Shown: positions 19,181-28,453 of the stretch, one piece after another
How the letters are laid out: every line of letters starts with the position of its first letter
Numbering within the stretch: position 1 is the first letter of the stretch
Origin: Salisediminibacterium halotolerans
GTDB lineage: Bacteria > Bacillota > Bacilli > Bacillales > Salisediminibacteriaceae
Reading direction: 5' to 3'
NCBI RefSeq assembly: GCF_003814815.1
Contig: NZ_RKQQ01000001.1
Coordinates: 558,001-622,000 of the forward strand
DNA length: 64,000 bases
Notes under the pieces: model-generated
Databases searched by the model: none
Seen by the model: only the letters and a program-made list of their open reading frames with translations
Told to the model about the DNA's origin: nothing
Position numbers and translations under genes: made by a program

Positions 19181-19217
19181 AAAGAGGATGCCACAGTTCA
19201 TGTGACATCCTCTTTTT
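19181..19217. terminator. Bidirectional terminator between thrB and the HAD gene
   Basis: The stem AAAGAGGATG(cc)ACA / TGTGACATCCTCTTT has runs of A and T on both sides, so it can serve both convergent genes. Confidence 0.88.
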
Positions 19218-19231
19218 ACGATCTTTTCAGT

Positions 19232-20005
19232 TTACAACAGACCAAAGTGTTTTAAACCGTGGACAATTCCGCCGTCATCGACATCTTTCGTTACAAACGA
19301 GGCGGCCTGTTTCGTCTGTTCAACACTATTGCCCATCGCAACGCTCTTATCGGTAAACGACAGCATCTCGACATCATTCGGTCCGTCGCCAAACACATAG
19401 ATATCTTCATGATCGATATTTAAGTGACGGGCGACCGCTTCGATCCCTTTCGCCTTCGACCCTCCCATTGGCAGCACGTCCGTGGAGACAGGATGCCAGC
19501 GTATGAAATCGAAATCATTGAAGGTTGATTTATACGGATCTTCTTCCTGTTCGCGGCAAAAAAGCAGCGTCTGAAAAATATCCCGTCCATGCCGGTACGC
19601 CGGATCGTAGGGAGGATGAGCGAACTCGAGCGACGCCATCGCTTCCTGGATGAACAAATCTTCCTCGCGGTTAGCGCGCATGCCGTGCTGATCCATATAG
19701 ACAAGCGGGTGGCCGGTCTTTTCGGCAAACGCCGTCATATCTTCCAGTACGTCAGGATCAAGACGGTTTTTTAAAACAACTTCTCCTTGTGACTCAACGT
19801 ACTGGCCGTTAAAACTGACGAACGTATCAATACCGAGCGTTTTGCGCAGATCTTTGAACATAAACGGGCCCCGTCCTGTCGCAATTCCGACGAAATGTCC
19901 TTCTTCCTGCAATGTCCGAACGGCTTTTTCTGTTTTCTCCGGCAGTTCTTTCTCATGATTTAACAGTGTTCCGTCGATATCAAAAAAAATCGCTTTTCGT
20001 TCCAT
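19232..20005 (-). CDS. HAD superfamily phosphatase, Cof-like
   Basis: This 257-aa cytosolic HAD phosphatase is of the Cof type (C2B cap). Motif I FFDIDGTLLNHE is at the N-terminus, motif II at IATGRGP, the Lys of motif III in GGSKAKGIEA and motif IV in FGDGPNDVEML. The substrates of such proteins are usually sugar phosphates, PLP or FMN; none can be assigned here. The start is supported by GGGAGA. It is a single gene divergent from metA. Confidence 0.88.
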   Translation of the reverse strand: MERKAIFFDIDGTLLNHEKELPEKTEKAVRTLQEEGHFVGIATGRGPFMFKDLRKTLGIDTFVSFNGQYVESQGEVVLKNRLDPDVLEDMTAFAEKTGHPLVYMDQHGMRANREEDLFIQEAMASLEFAHPPYDPAYRHGRDIFQTLLFCREQEEDPYKSTFNDFDFIRWHPVSTDVLPMGGSKAKGIEAVARHLNIDHEDIYVFGDGPNDVEMLSFTDKSVAMGNSVEQTKQAASFVTKDVDDGGIVHGLKHFGLL

Positions 20006-20104
20006 TTCTTCTATCTCCCTTTTCGTTCATCTGTTCAACAGTCGTCTATACCTCTGTTCATTTTCTCACATTCGATTCTTCCATGCAAATCACGGCATAT
20101 TCGT

Positions 20105-20132
20105 TTGTACTTTTCCCCGCAGCTGTTATAAT
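20105..20132 (+). promoter_or_regulatory. Sigma-A promoter of metA
   Basis: TTGTAC and TATAAT are 16 bp apart and lie 48 bp before the metA ATG. There is no room for an S-box riboswitch between promoter and start. Confidence 0.7.
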
Positions 20133-20179
20133 GATATTTATCGAAAATTCTAACGATTGTTTATTACGGAGGTTCAGCT

Positions 20180-21094
20180 ATGCCGATCAATATACCAAAA
20201 GAACTGCCGGCTCGGCAGGTTTTGGAAAAAGAAAATATTTTTGTGATGGATGACGAGCGCGCGCATACGCAAGATATCCGTCCGCTGAATATCGTCATTC
20301 TTAATTTAATGCCCGATAAAGAAAAAACGGAAGGGCATTTGCTGCGCCTGTTAGGAAACACACCTTTGCAGCTGAACATTACATTTTTAAAGACCGTCAC
20401 GTACCAGCCGAAAAACGTCAATCCTTCACACATGGAGGATTTTTACAAAACTTTCGCCGAAATAGAGGAACGAAAATTTGACGGCATGATCATTACCGGA
20501 GCACCGATTGAACATCTGCAGTTCGAAGATGTTCAATACTGGGACGAATTGACGGAAATTATGGATTGGGCCGAAGAGCACGTCACCTCGATCATGCACA
20601 TTTGCTGGGGTGCGCAAGCTGCGCTCTATCATCACTATGGTGTCGATAAATTTCCGCTCGAGGAAAAGTGTTCAGGTATATTCAGTCACCGGATTTTTAA
20701 CGGCGAGCATAATATTGAACTCTTGCGCGGGTTCGACGATGCCTTCATCGCTCCGCACTCGCGCTTTACAAATATCTCGCAAGCTGAGGTTGATGCCCAC
20801 CCTGATATACAAATGCTTGCGGTCTCACCTGAAGCCGGACCGTTTCTGATGATGAGCAAAGACGGCAAGCATATCATGGCTACCGGACACTTAGAATACG
20901 ATACTGTCACGCTTAAAGAAGAATACGAACGCGATCTGAACAAAGGACTGTCGGTACGCATACCGGCTCATTACTTTCCCAACAATGACCCTGACGAGCA
21001 GCCGCTTAATTATTGGCGCTCGCACGCTCATTTGCTTTTTTCGAATTGGCTCAATTACTATGTGTATCAAGCTACTCCTTATGAGTGGCAATAA
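20180..21094 (+). CDS. metA: Homoserine O-acetyltransferase (MetA family)
   Basis: This enzyme activates homoserine for methionine synthesis. It is 304 aa, with the nucleophile Cys142 in HICWGAQAA and the His/Glu pair in ATGHLEYD. Residue 111 is Glu (GAPIEHL). In this family Glu111 is associated with acetyl-CoA use and Gly with succinyl-CoA, so acetylation is predicted despite homology to E. coli succinyltransferase. CGGAGG precedes the ATG. The amylase gene begins 45 bp downstream without an obvious terminator between them. Confidence 0.94.
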   Translation: MPINIPKELPARQVLEKENIFVMDDERAHTQDIRPLNIVILNLMPDKEKTEGHLLRLLGNTPLQLNITFLKTVTYQPKNVNPSHMEDFYKTFAEIEERKFDGMIITGAPIEHLQFEDVQYWDELTEIMDWAEEHVTSIMHICWGAQAALYHHYGVDKFPLEEKCSGIFSHRIFNGEHNIELLRGFDDAFIAPHSRFTNISQAEVDAHPDIQMLAVSPEAGPFLMMSKDGKHIMATGHLEYDTVTLKEEYERDLNKGLSVRIPAHYFPNNDPDEQPLNYWRSHAHLLFSNWLNYYVYQATPYEWQ

Positions 21095-21139
21095 ATAAGG
21101 AGCCGGACGTAAACGGTCGGCTTCGGACTGGAGAAAGAC

Positions 21140-22633
21140 GTGAAAAAAAATCATACGATGATGCAGTTTTTTGAATGGCATATTCCTGAGCACGGCAAAC
21201 ATTGGGAGGACCTTGCGATTTTAGCCCCGGAATTTCATTCTCACGGCATCGATACAGTCTGGATTCCGCCCGCCTGTAAAGGCATCACCCAGGACGATAA
21301 CGGCTACGGAGTTTATGACGGCTATGACCTCGGCGAGTTTAATCAAAAAGGCGGCATCCGCACGAAATACGGTACGAAAGTGGAACTCCTTCAAGCGATT
21401 GAAATATGCCATTATGAAGGCATTCAAGTGCTCGCGGATGTCGTAATGAATCATAAAGCCGGCGCCGAAAAAACCGAAGCATTTGATGTCGTTGAAGTTG
21501 ACCCGAACAACCGTCAAGAAGTGATTTCCGAGCCGTTTGAAATCGACGGCTGGACGAAATTCGATTTCCCGGTCCGAAACGGCAAGCATTCTAATTTCCG
21601 CTGGAACTATCGCCATTTTAACGGAACCGATTACGATGCCCGGCGCGGACGTCACGGCATTTACCGAATATGCGGCGAAAACCGCGAATGGAGTGAAAAT
21701 GTTGATAAAGAGTTCGGCAATTATGATTATTTAATGTTCGCCAATATTAATTATCATATTAAAGCGGTTTATGACGAAATGATGCATTGGGGCAAATGGT
21801 TCGCCGAAACGACCCGCTGCAACGGATACCGCCTCGATGCGATTAAGCATATCAACCATGATTTTATCCGTGATTTTGTTTGGCAGATGCGCGAACAGTT
21901 TGGTGATGATTTTTATTTCGTCGGAGAATTTTGGAATGCCGATTTCGACGCGAAACAAGCCTTTCTTAATCAAGTCGATTACCAAATACACTTGTTTGAC
22001 GTCGGTCTTCATTACCGTTTTTTTGACGCCGCGCTCAAAGGAAAAGAGTTTGATTTGCGGACGATATTTGACGGAACGCTTGTTGAAGCCCATCCGCTTC
22101 ATGCGGTTACGTTTGTCGACAATCACGATTCTCAGCCGGGCGAATCGCTTGAGTCATGGGTCGGCGACTGGTTTAAACCGCTCGCTTACGCGCTGATTCT
22201 CTTGCGCGAAGACGGGTTTCCCTGCGTCTTCTACGGGGATTACATCGGCATTCGCGGCGATGATCCCATCCCGTCTAAAAAAGAACAACTTGACCCGCTG
22301 CTGGATGCACGCGCGCATTTAGCCTACGGGGAGCAGATCGAATATTTCGATCACCCGTCAACGATCGGCTGGGTGCGCCGCGGAACAGATGAACACAGCG
22401 GCTCCGGCTGCGCTGTCGTCTTGTCAAACGATCAAGACGGGTTTAAACATATGGCTGTCGGCGTTGAGCACAGCGGAAAAACGTGGGTCGATGTCACCGG
22501 CAATCATGAAGGGAAAATAACGATTGATGACAACGGAGAAGCGGAATTTCCTGTCCGCGGAGGAACTGTCTCCGTTTGGGGGCTCGATCACAGCGACCGG
22601 CCGGTCACCCTGCCGTTTGATGACGATCAATAA
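21140..22633 (+). CDS. Cytoplasmic alpha-amylase, GH13 family
   Basis: This 497-aa GH13 enzyme is of the Bacillus alpha-amylase type (GH13_5-like). The catalytic triad is visible: Asp233 in GYRLDAIKHI, Glu263 in FVGEFW and Asp330 in FVDNHDSQ, with DVVMNHKAGAE as conserved region I. No signal peptide is present; the protein starts directly at the barrel with MMQFFEW, so it should act on intracellular maltodextrin or glycogen. The start is GTG at 21140 behind GGAG; ATG at 21158 is possible. The convergent aspartokinase gene shares its terminator. Confidence 0.93.
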   Translation: MKKNHTMMQFFEWHIPEHGKHWEDLAILAPEFHSHGIDTVWIPPACKGITQDDNGYGVYDGYDLGEFNQKGGIRTKYGTKVELLQAIEICHYEGIQVLADVVMNHKAGAEKTEAFDVVEVDPNNRQEVISEPFEIDGWTKFDFPVRNGKHSNFRWNYRHFNGTDYDARRGRHGIYRICGENREWSENVDKEFGNYDYLMFANINYHIKAVYDEMMHWGKWFAETTRCNGYRLDAIKHINHDFIRDFVWQMREQFGDDFYFVGEFWNADFDAKQAFLNQVDYQIHLFDVGLHYRFFDAALKGKEFDLRTIFDGTLVEAHPLHAVTFVDNHDSQPGESLESWVGDWFKPLAYALILLREDGFPCVFYGDYIGIRGDDPIPSKKEQLDPLLDARAHLAYGEQIEYFDHPSTIGWVRRGTDEHSGSGCAVVLSNDQDGFKHMAVGVEHSGKTWVDVTGNHEGKITIDDNGEAEFPVRGGTVSVWGLDHSDRPVTLPFDDDQ

Positions 22634-22641
22634 TCATAACT

Positions 22642-22671
22642 AAGCACCGGCTGTTTTTTCAGCCGGTGCTT
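22642..22671. terminator. Bidirectional terminator between amylase and aspartokinase genes
   Basis: The 11-bp stem AAGCACCGGCT / AGCCGGTGCTT has a T-rich loop and T-rich downstream flank. Confidence 0.85.
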
Positions 22672-22674
22672 TGA

Positions 22675-24042
22675 TTATTGAACGGTTTTTTGTTTTTCGA
22701 AAAAGGCGTAATATAAGCTTTGCACTGCGAGATCGGCCTTGGCGGCATCGACACCGAACATCATGCTCGTCTCCGATGAACCTTGGTTGATCATCTTAAT
22801 ATTAACCTCCGCCTCTGCGAGCGCGGTTGCCGCTTTTGACGCCACTCCGACTGTTCGGGCCATGCCCTCGCCGACAACCATCACGAGCGCCAAATTGCGC
22901 TCAATTTGAACATCTTCAACTTTCAATTCCGTTTGAATCCGCTGAATAATCCGTTCTTCTTTTCCGTTTTCCAGCTGATGTTCACGGATAATGACAGACA
23001 TATTATCAATCCCGGAAGGCGTATGCTCAAATGATACTTCTTCCGCTTCAAAAATTTCCAGCAAATGGCGGCCGAAGCCGACTTCGCGGTTCATTAAATA
23101 TTTCGTTAAGTTAATGCTGACAAACCCTTTATCACTTGCAATCCCCAGCACCGGCATATCATCCGGCGTCCGTTCCGCCATAATCCGTGTGCCTTCAGCT
23201 TGCGGGTGATTGGTGTTTTTGACAACGATCGGCACTCTCTTTTTGACGACCGGAAGGAGCGCTTCATCATGAAAAACCGAGAAACCGGAGTAAGCCAGTT
23301 CACGCATCTCCCGATAAGTCACTTCTTTCATCTCATAAGGCGTCTCAACGAGAGCGGGATTTACGCTGTAAACCGAGTCCACATCAGTGAAATTCTCATA
23401 TTCAGACGCTTCAACTCCTGCAGCAACGATCGAACCGGAAATATCGGAGCCTCCGCGCGGAAACGTGACAATATGGCCTGTTTTCGAGTACCCGAAAAAA
23501 CCGGGAATAACTAAGATCCCTTCGCGGTCACGAAGCGTTTTCATCGCCTCATAAGACTCCGGAAGAATTTGCGCATTTCCGGGATCGTCTGTCACATACA
23601 TCCCTGCCTCATCCGGACTGACATACGAAGCTTTTTCACCGCGCTGCTGCAAGTAGGCAGCCATCAACTTGGCATTTTGATTCTCGCCGCTGGCCTTCAG
23701 GCCGTCATATAAGCGTTCAGCGTCGTCTCGATACGTCTCTATTAACCGCGCTAAGTGCTCTTCGATATCCGTCAATACTTCTGCCGGCAGCTTAAGCTCA
23801 GTGACGATCGTTTCAAAGCGGGCCATCACTGCTCGAAAGGCGTCTTGTTCATCGCCTTGCTCTGTAACGCGATCCGCCAATTGAATCAGCAAATCTGTCG
23901 TCTTTGTATCACCGTCATAACGTTTGCCGGGAGCAGAAACGACAATGATTTTTCGTTCAGGGTCCATCAGAATAATATCCGTTACTTTTTTAAACTGGCC
24001 CCCGTCTGCCAGTGAACTTCCGCCAAACTTCACCACTTTCAT
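22675..24042 (-). CDS. Aspartokinase (class with C-terminal ACT pair, YclM/ThrD-like)
   Basis: This enzyme phosphorylates aspartate, the first step to lysine, threonine and methionine. At 455 aa it matches the monofunctional AK-III/YclM length rather than the LysC/DapG isozymes. The kinase signature KFGGSSLADG is at the N-terminus, FPRGGSDISGSI and FTDVDSVYSVNP in the middle, and two ACT domains occupy the last 150 residues. ATG at 24042 follows AAGGAG; the preceding TTG is a possible alternative. A good promoter lies at 24113-24141. Confidence 0.92.
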   Translation of the reverse strand: MKVVKFGGSSLADGGQFKKVTDIILMDPERKIIVVSAPGKRYDGDTKTTDLLIQLADRVTEQGDEQDAFRAVMARFETIVTELKLPAEVLTDIEEHLARLIETYRDDAERLYDGLKASGENQNAKLMAAYLQQRGEKASYVSPDEAGMYVTDDPGNAQILPESYEAMKTLRDREGILVIPGFFGYSKTGHIVTFPRGGSDISGSIVAAGVEASEYENFTDVDSVYSVNPALVETPYEMKEVTYREMRELAYSGFSVFHDEALLPVVKKRVPIVVKNTNHPQAEGTRIMAERTPDDMPVLGIASDKGFVSINLTKYLMNREVGFGRHLLEIFEAEEVSFEHTPSGIDNMSVIIREHQLENGKEERIIQRIQTELKVEDVQIERNLALVMVVGEGMARTVGVASKAATALAEAEVNIKMINQGSSETSMMFGVDAAKADLAVQSLYYAFFEKQKTVQ

Positions 24043-24112
24043 CAAAAAAACTCCTTCTCTCCAGTATCCTCATTGCCTGTCCCGATAGGGTTTCGGCTAA
24101 AATGTATCAACA

Positions 24113-24141
24113 AGTATACTAGATCGCCCGCCATTGTTCAA
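24113..24141 (-). promoter_or_regulatory. Sigma-A promoter of the aspartokinase gene
   Basis: Reading the minus strand, TTGAAC and TATACT are separated by 17 bp, about 70 bp before the start codon. The leader is too short for a lysine riboswitch. Confidence 0.75.
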
Positions 24142-24180
24142 TGAAATATGAACGAAGATTGCGACTTTTTTGCAAATACT

Positions 24181-24208
24181 AAAAAACCCTGCCGCAACGT
24201 CGGCAGGG
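24181..24208 (-). terminator. Terminator of the redoxin-azoreductase operon
   Basis: CCCTGCCG pairs with CGGCAGGG, and the minus strand continues with six Ts. It lies 10 bp after the azoreductase stop. Confidence 0.88.
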
Positions 24209-24217
24209 TGATTATCA

Positions 24218-24826
24218 TTAAAACGATTTTGCCAGTGTTTCCGCTTCCTCAAGTGCTTGCTGCAAGCGGATGTTCGCCTCATCAGGAAATGTGCTCGTGC
24301 CTTCAATCGGCAAATGGTAATAATCTTTAATCCCGATCAAACGAAAAATCGTCCGCAAATAACGGTCGCCGTGTTCAAATCCCGCCATCGGTTCTTCCGA
24401 ATACACACCGCCGCGCGCTTGGATGTGAAGGATCTTTTTTCCGCCTGCCGTTCCCTCAATCCCTTTATCAGTAAAATTAAACGTATGACCGGGAACAATA
24501 AGCTGATCGACATAAGCTTTCATTTCCGGCGGAATACTCATATTCCAAAGCGGGGTCACGAAGACGACTTTTTCAGCCCGTTTGAACTGCTTGACGTAAC
24601 GGTTCTCAATCGAAGCCGTTTCCGTTTCACTCAAGCTTCCGTGCCGTTCCCAAAGCGAGAGAACGGTTTGATCAAGCCGGGGAAAAGTTTCAGCAAATAA
24701 ATCGATTGTTTCAATGGTTTCATCAGGATGTTCATGCCGGTATGAGTTGATAAACCGTTCGCCGACTTGCAGACCGTAAGATTGATGTACTTCTTTCGGA
24801 TTGGCCGTTACATAAAGCAAACTCAC
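24218..24826 (-). CDS. azoR: FMN-dependent NADH-azoreductase
   Basis: This flavodoxin-fold quinone/azo reductase of 202 aa reduces quinones and azo compounds with NADH. It is recognised from the N-terminal LLYVTANPKEVHQSYG phosphate-binding region, FVTPLWNMSIPPEMKAYVDQL and the IQARGGVYS segment. It begins 13 bp after the redoxin gene, so both form one transcript, which suggests a shared role in electrophile or oxidant defence. Confidence 0.9.
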   Translation of the reverse strand: MSLLYVTANPKEVHQSYGLQVGERFINSYRHEHPDETIETIDLFAETFPRLDQTVLSLWERHGSLSETETASIENRYVKQFKRAEKVVFVTPLWNMSIPPEMKAYVDQLIVPGHTFNFTDKGIEGTAGGKKILHIQARGGVYSEEPMAGFEHGDRYLRTIFRLIGIKDYYHLPIEGTSTFPDEANIRLQQALEEAETLAKSF

Positions 24827-24839
24827 GTCAAACGCTCCT

Positions 24840-25415
24840 TTAACTTTGCGGTTTTTCCGCTAAATAATAATCCGTTAATTGCAAAAGCCGTTCGGCCGAC
24901 ACGTGATCCTCAGGCGATGCATCGCGGTGCTCAAACAGCAGCTCGCCGTCTTCGTTAAACAGCCATGTCCCGCCTTGAATATATACGTCCGACTGTTTCA
25001 TCGACGTCATCACAACATCGCGCTGCTTTTGATCTTTCGGCATAATATTTTTCACTTGCCCGGTGACACCGGCCCATGCTGCTTTTGCTAACAGTTTTCC
25101 TTTCGGCATCGTCACATGGCCGAGCCCGTAAAAGGCCTCTTTATCCGGATCGCCGTAAAGCGGAAACGGCAGGCCTGTAAATGCTTGCAAAAACGATGAG
25201 ATCATTTCCGGTTTTGCCGGTGCGACGGCAAACACCCGCACATCACGTTCATGAAATTTGTCCATTTGCTCATGCAACTGCATGAGATGCCCGCGGCAGA
25301 TCGGTCAACCGAGATGACGGACAAAAACAGCGGCTGTGAGCGGACGCCCTTGGATCTGTTCAGCAAATGAGATCGCATTCCCTTGGGAATCAACGAGCTG
25401 ATAATCTGTGTTCAA
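24840..25415 (-). CDS. AhpC/TSA-like redoxin with UGA at the first CxxC cysteine; candidate selenoprotein
   Basis: Read through one UGA (25305-25307), the frame gives 191 aa of a peroxiredoxin-like protein of the PRXL2/SelU type. The family motif G-C-P-x-C-R-x-H appears here as HLG-UGA-PICRGHL, so the UGA falls exactly on the first, peroxidatic cysteine (residue 37); Cys40 is intact. Before the UGA come LVDSQGN and LTAAVFVRH; after it VFAVAPAKPEMI, FPLYGDPDKEAFYGLG and the C-terminal GGTWLFNEDGELLFEHRDASPEDH, all family-like. The start is TTG at 25415, eight bases after AAGGAG. A hairpin at 25269-25286 fits a bacterial SECIS. Alternatives are a point mutation (TGC to TGA) or a sequencing error; an ATG at 25283 would leave a protein without the active site. 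Cotranscribed with azoR. Confidence 0.75.
25269..25286 (-). promoter_or_regulatory. Candidate bacterial SECIS hairpin
   Basis: On the minus strand CTCATGC pairs perfectly with GCATGAG around the loop AGUU. The stem starts 18 nt after the UGA and the loop lies 25 nt after it. That is in the range described for bacterial SECIS elements, with a G among the first two loop bases. It lies inside the coding sequence. Confidence 0.6.
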
Positions 25416-25508
25416 TACAATCACTCCTTTTTATGCTTGATACCGTTGCTATTCCCTGTTCCAGCTGTTTTTATACGAATTTTTTCAAATCCGTTACGCT
25501 ATCACGCC

Positions 25509-27980
25509 TTAATCAATCAGCCGGCTTGACTTCGATTTTTCCGACGTTTTCTCAATTTTCTCTGCTAACAGCGGCTTTAGAAAAATTCCGACAAGCACGG
25601 ACAGTGCCGCACTTGAAAGCAAAATCATCACATTGTACCGCACCACTGAACCGACAGCGCCGCCGACCGCTTCGCGCAAAAGATCAATCGCATACGTAAA
25701 CGGCAAATACGGATGAACAGCTTGGAAAAACGGCGGCGCCGTCTCGATCGGGAACATCCCGCCGCCGGCCGATAATTGCAAAACGAGAAATACGATCGCG
25801 ATCGCCTTGCCGATGTTGCCAAAAACGGATACGAGCGTATATACAATCAGCATAAACACAACGCCGATAAAGATGCTCGCGGTAACGAGCATCACCGGGT
25901 GCTCGGCATACGTCCCGAGCAGCATCAAATTACCGATGCTGACGATCAACCCTTGCAATGCGCCGACAATGATAAACAAGAACCCGCGCCCGAAATAAAC
26001 ATCGCCTGAAGTGAACTTTTCCTGCCGGTCCGGACCGATAAGCCCGGTGCTGACTAAATTCGCCAGCAACAGAGCGCCGACCCATAAAGCGAGCGCAGAA
26101 TAAAACGGCACATTCGCTGAGCCGTAATTCGGCACCGGAAACAGCTGGTTTTCTGTTAAAGTGACCGGTTCACGAAGCCAGGCACTCTCATCGGCCAAGT
26201 CATTTTGCAAAACATCTATCAATTCCGATACGGTTCGCTCTTCTTCCAGCTCCCGCAATTCATCCGCCGCTTGTGATACCCCGTCATCAATATCCGGCAG
26301 CCGGTAGCGTCCAAAATCCGCAGCCGCAGTCACAGCCTCATCGACCACCGGAGCGGCGCTCTCCACCTCATTGACAATCTCTGTTGCTGACTCTTCTGCT
26401 TCCTGCAAATCTGTCCGAATAAACACGGCTGCATCGGCTGTTTTTTCTTCCATGACAGGAAGATCGGAACGAATGAAATCTTCCGCCGCTTCCAAAGAGC
26501 TTTGCATCTCCGCCCACGAATCTCCGCTTATCTTTTGGAGGTCTGCAATCACGGTTTCGATTTGCGGGAAATGTTCCTCCGCTTGCGTTAAGCCTTCTTC
26601 AGCTTGAGAAGCCGAGCGCTCTGCTTTGGCAAAAGCTTCATCGACATCTTTGATATACTCTTGCGCGTTTTTCAGCTGAGCTTGGCCGTCTTCAATACTC
26701 GTTTCCAGCTGTTCTTCGAGAGTGTCGATATTCTCTTCTTCCAGCAGTTCTAAAACGTAACCTTCGATTTTTTCAACGCGTTCATCAGCTTCATTCAATG
26801 CCTCGGTCAGGTTCGCAAGATCGGCTAATTCCTCTTCATCGAGGACCTCTTCATACTGTTCAAGCTCATTATGCACGTTTTCCGCCTGTTCAGCCGACTC
26901 ACTGATCATCTTGGAAACAGCGGCGAGATCTTCTGTCAACGTGCCCGTTTCAAGTGACGACGTCACTTCGGCGAAATCAGCTTCCGCGGCAGCCGCCGAA
27001 GCGAGTTCCTCCTCGATCGCTTCCAGTTCAGAACGGGCATCGCCAAGCATCGTTTGAATTTGTTCCGCTTGATCCAATCCATCGCTTAAAAGTTGTTCAA
27101 ATTCAGGCAGACGGTCTTCAACCCGGCTAAGGTCTTCAGCAAGGTTCTCCATATCAGGCAGCGATTCTTTAAGTTCCAACGCCTCGTTTGCCGACTCTCT
27201 TATCTCCGGCATTTTCTCATCTGCAGCCAAAATCAGCTGCGCTCCTTCTTCTGCCTCCGGGTGTAATTCGGTTAATTCAGACACTTTCTCCCGCTCAGAA
27301 GCGATCTCTTCTCTATTTTCATCGAGATAAATCGCCGCATCGGTATAGGATTTCACCGCCGGCAAACTGTCCTCGACATCATACACCGCATTCATCAGCC
27401 GTTTCATCGCCGGGAGTTCTTCTTCAAGTGTCAAACCGATCTGATCAAAGGTTGTGAGCATCGCTTGAGACGTTTCTTTTGTAAACTGTTCATTCATTTT
27501 CCCCGTGACCGTTGTCGCACCGGAATCCGTCATTTTCGGGGCGATTGCGTTGACTTTTTCATTCACTTCGTAATGCACTTCTGCCTGGCGGGGTTCGCCG
27601 TCTAAAAACGCGCCGATGTCTTGTGAAAAATCGGCACCGATCTGAATACTCGCATAATACTCCCCTTCGCGCACGCCTTGTTCCGCTTCATCCCGGTCAA
27701 CGAACGCCCAGCCGAGCGAGTCGTTGTCAGCCAGCGATGCGGTCACCTCTTCGCCTAAATTGACTGCTTCACCTTCAAGCGTTGTCCCTTCGTCTTCATT
27801 AACAACCGCAACTTCCACACCCTCGGTATTCGCATACGGATCCCAAGCCGCTCCGATGTTAAACCACGCATACAGCGACGGTAAAACAGCGAGTGCAAAA
27901 ATTAACAACCCGGCAAGCGGAACCCGCTTAATATTATGTAAATCTTGTTTGACGACAAGTGCCGTATGTTTCAACGTCAT
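25509..27980 (-). CDS. YhgE/Pip domain membrane protein (ABC-2/phage infection protein family)
   Basis: This 823-aa membrane protein has one N-terminal transmembrane helix (about 20-40) and the YhgE N-terminal signature around AAWDPYANTEGVEVAVVNEDEG. A long acidic coiled-coil ectodomain (about 180-600) follows, with five or six C-terminal membrane helices resembling ABC-2 permeases. The family includes Lactococcus Pip (phage receptor) and YhgE proteins linked to type VII secretion or export; the function here is unassigned. The ATG follows AGGAGG. No ATPase neighbour is seen. Confidence 0.85.
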   Translation of the reverse strand: MTLKHTALVVKQDLHNIKRVPLAGLLIFALAVLPSLYAWFNIGAAWDPYANTEGVEVAVVNEDEGTTLEGEAVNLGEEVTASLADNDSLGWAFVDRDEAEQGVREGEYYASIQIGADFSQDIGAFLDGEPRQAEVHYEVNEKVNAIAPKMTDSGATTVTGKMNEQFTKETSQAMLTTFDQIGLTLEEELPAMKRLMNAVYDVEDSLPAVKSYTDAAIYLDENREEIASEREKVSELTELHPEAEEGAQLILAADEKMPEIRESANEALELKESLPDMENLAEDLSRVEDRLPEFEQLLSDGLDQAEQIQTMLGDARSELEAIEEELASAAAAEADFAEVTSSLETGTLTEDLAAVSKMISESAEQAENVHNELEQYEEVLDEEELADLANLTEALNEADERVEKIEGYVLELLEEENIDTLEEQLETSIEDGQAQLKNAQEYIKDVDEAFAKAERSASQAEEGLTQAEEHFPQIETVIADLQKISGDSWAEMQSSLEAAEDFIRSDLPVMEEKTADAAVFIRTDLQEAEESATEIVNEVESAAPVVDEAVTAAADFGRYRLPDIDDGVSQAADELRELEEERTVSELIDVLQNDLADESAWLREPVTLTENQLFPVPNYGSANVPFYSALALWVGALLLANLVSTGLIGPDRQEKFTSGDVYFGRGFLFIIVGALQGLIVSIGNLMLLGTYAEHPVMLVTASIFIGVVFMLIVYTLVSVFGNIGKAIAIVFLVLQLSAGGGMFPIETAPPFFQAVHPYLPFTYAIDLLREAVGGAVGSVVRYNVMILLSSAALSVLVGIFLKPLLAEKIEKTSEKSKSSRLID

Positions 27981-28055
27981 CGTGTTCCTCCTGCCTGTTT
28001 AAGTGAATCATCCCTTCCGTTCTACGTAAAAATCCGCGCAAGGGTTTCAAATCAA

Positions 28056-28086
28056 AAAACGACCCTCCCCCGTTAACGGGAGAGGA
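28056..28086 (-). terminator. Terminator of the PTS operon
   Basis: CCTCTCCCG pairs with CGGGGGAGG (one mismatch) around TTAA, with TTTTTT downstream on the minus strand, 10 bp after the IIA gene. Confidence 0.8.
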
Positions 28087-28095
28087 TCAGAGTCT

Positions 28096-28428
28096 TTAGC
28101 TTTCAAGTTTTCCGAGCCGCTGTTCGAGCTCATACATTTTGCGATTCGTTTCAATAAAACGCCGGGCCATATTCATTTCAGCCAGGGCAGTCATTAAATG
28201 ATCCTGTGCGTGAATCATCAAAAATGTTGCATTGACGCCTTCATCAGAAGCGCGAACTGCTTCGGTCTGGTATTGATGACCTTCTTTCATTTCTGCCTCG
28301 GCAGCTTTCATTTTCTCTTCTGCTTCATCAAATTTGAACTCTTCAGCGAGGTCAATCGCTTCATACGCTTCCCCGCGGGCGTTTCCGCCGTGGAGGATCA
28401 ATTTAAACGCTTGTTCTTCCTGATTCAA
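28096..28428 (-). CDS. PTS lactose/cellobiose-type enzyme IIA
   Basis: This 110-aa all-helical IIA of the Lac/Cel family transfers phosphate from HPr to IIB. The active-site region FLMIHAQDHLMTAL (His73 and His77) is clear, as is the trimer helix with GNARGEAYEA. It is the last gene of the IIB-IIC-IIA operon, 25 bp after IIC. The sugar is probably a beta-glucoside or chitobiose, but no phospho-glycosidase lies in the window. Confidence 0.93.
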   Translation of the reverse strand: MNQEEQAFKLILHGGNARGEAYEAIDLAEEFKFDEAEEKMKAAEAEMKEGHQYQTEAVRASDEGVNATFLMIHAQDHLMTALAEMNMARRFIETNRKMYELEQRLGKLES

Positions 28429-28453
28429 AATGCATTCCTCCTCATTCTAATAA

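Noticed and set aside
24840-25283. Redoxin taken as a normal gene starting at ATG 25283
   Set aside because: That ATG lies in the hairpin after the UGA and has no ribosome site, and the product would lack the whole active site. Family-like sequence continues upstream to the TTG at 25415 behind AAGGAG.
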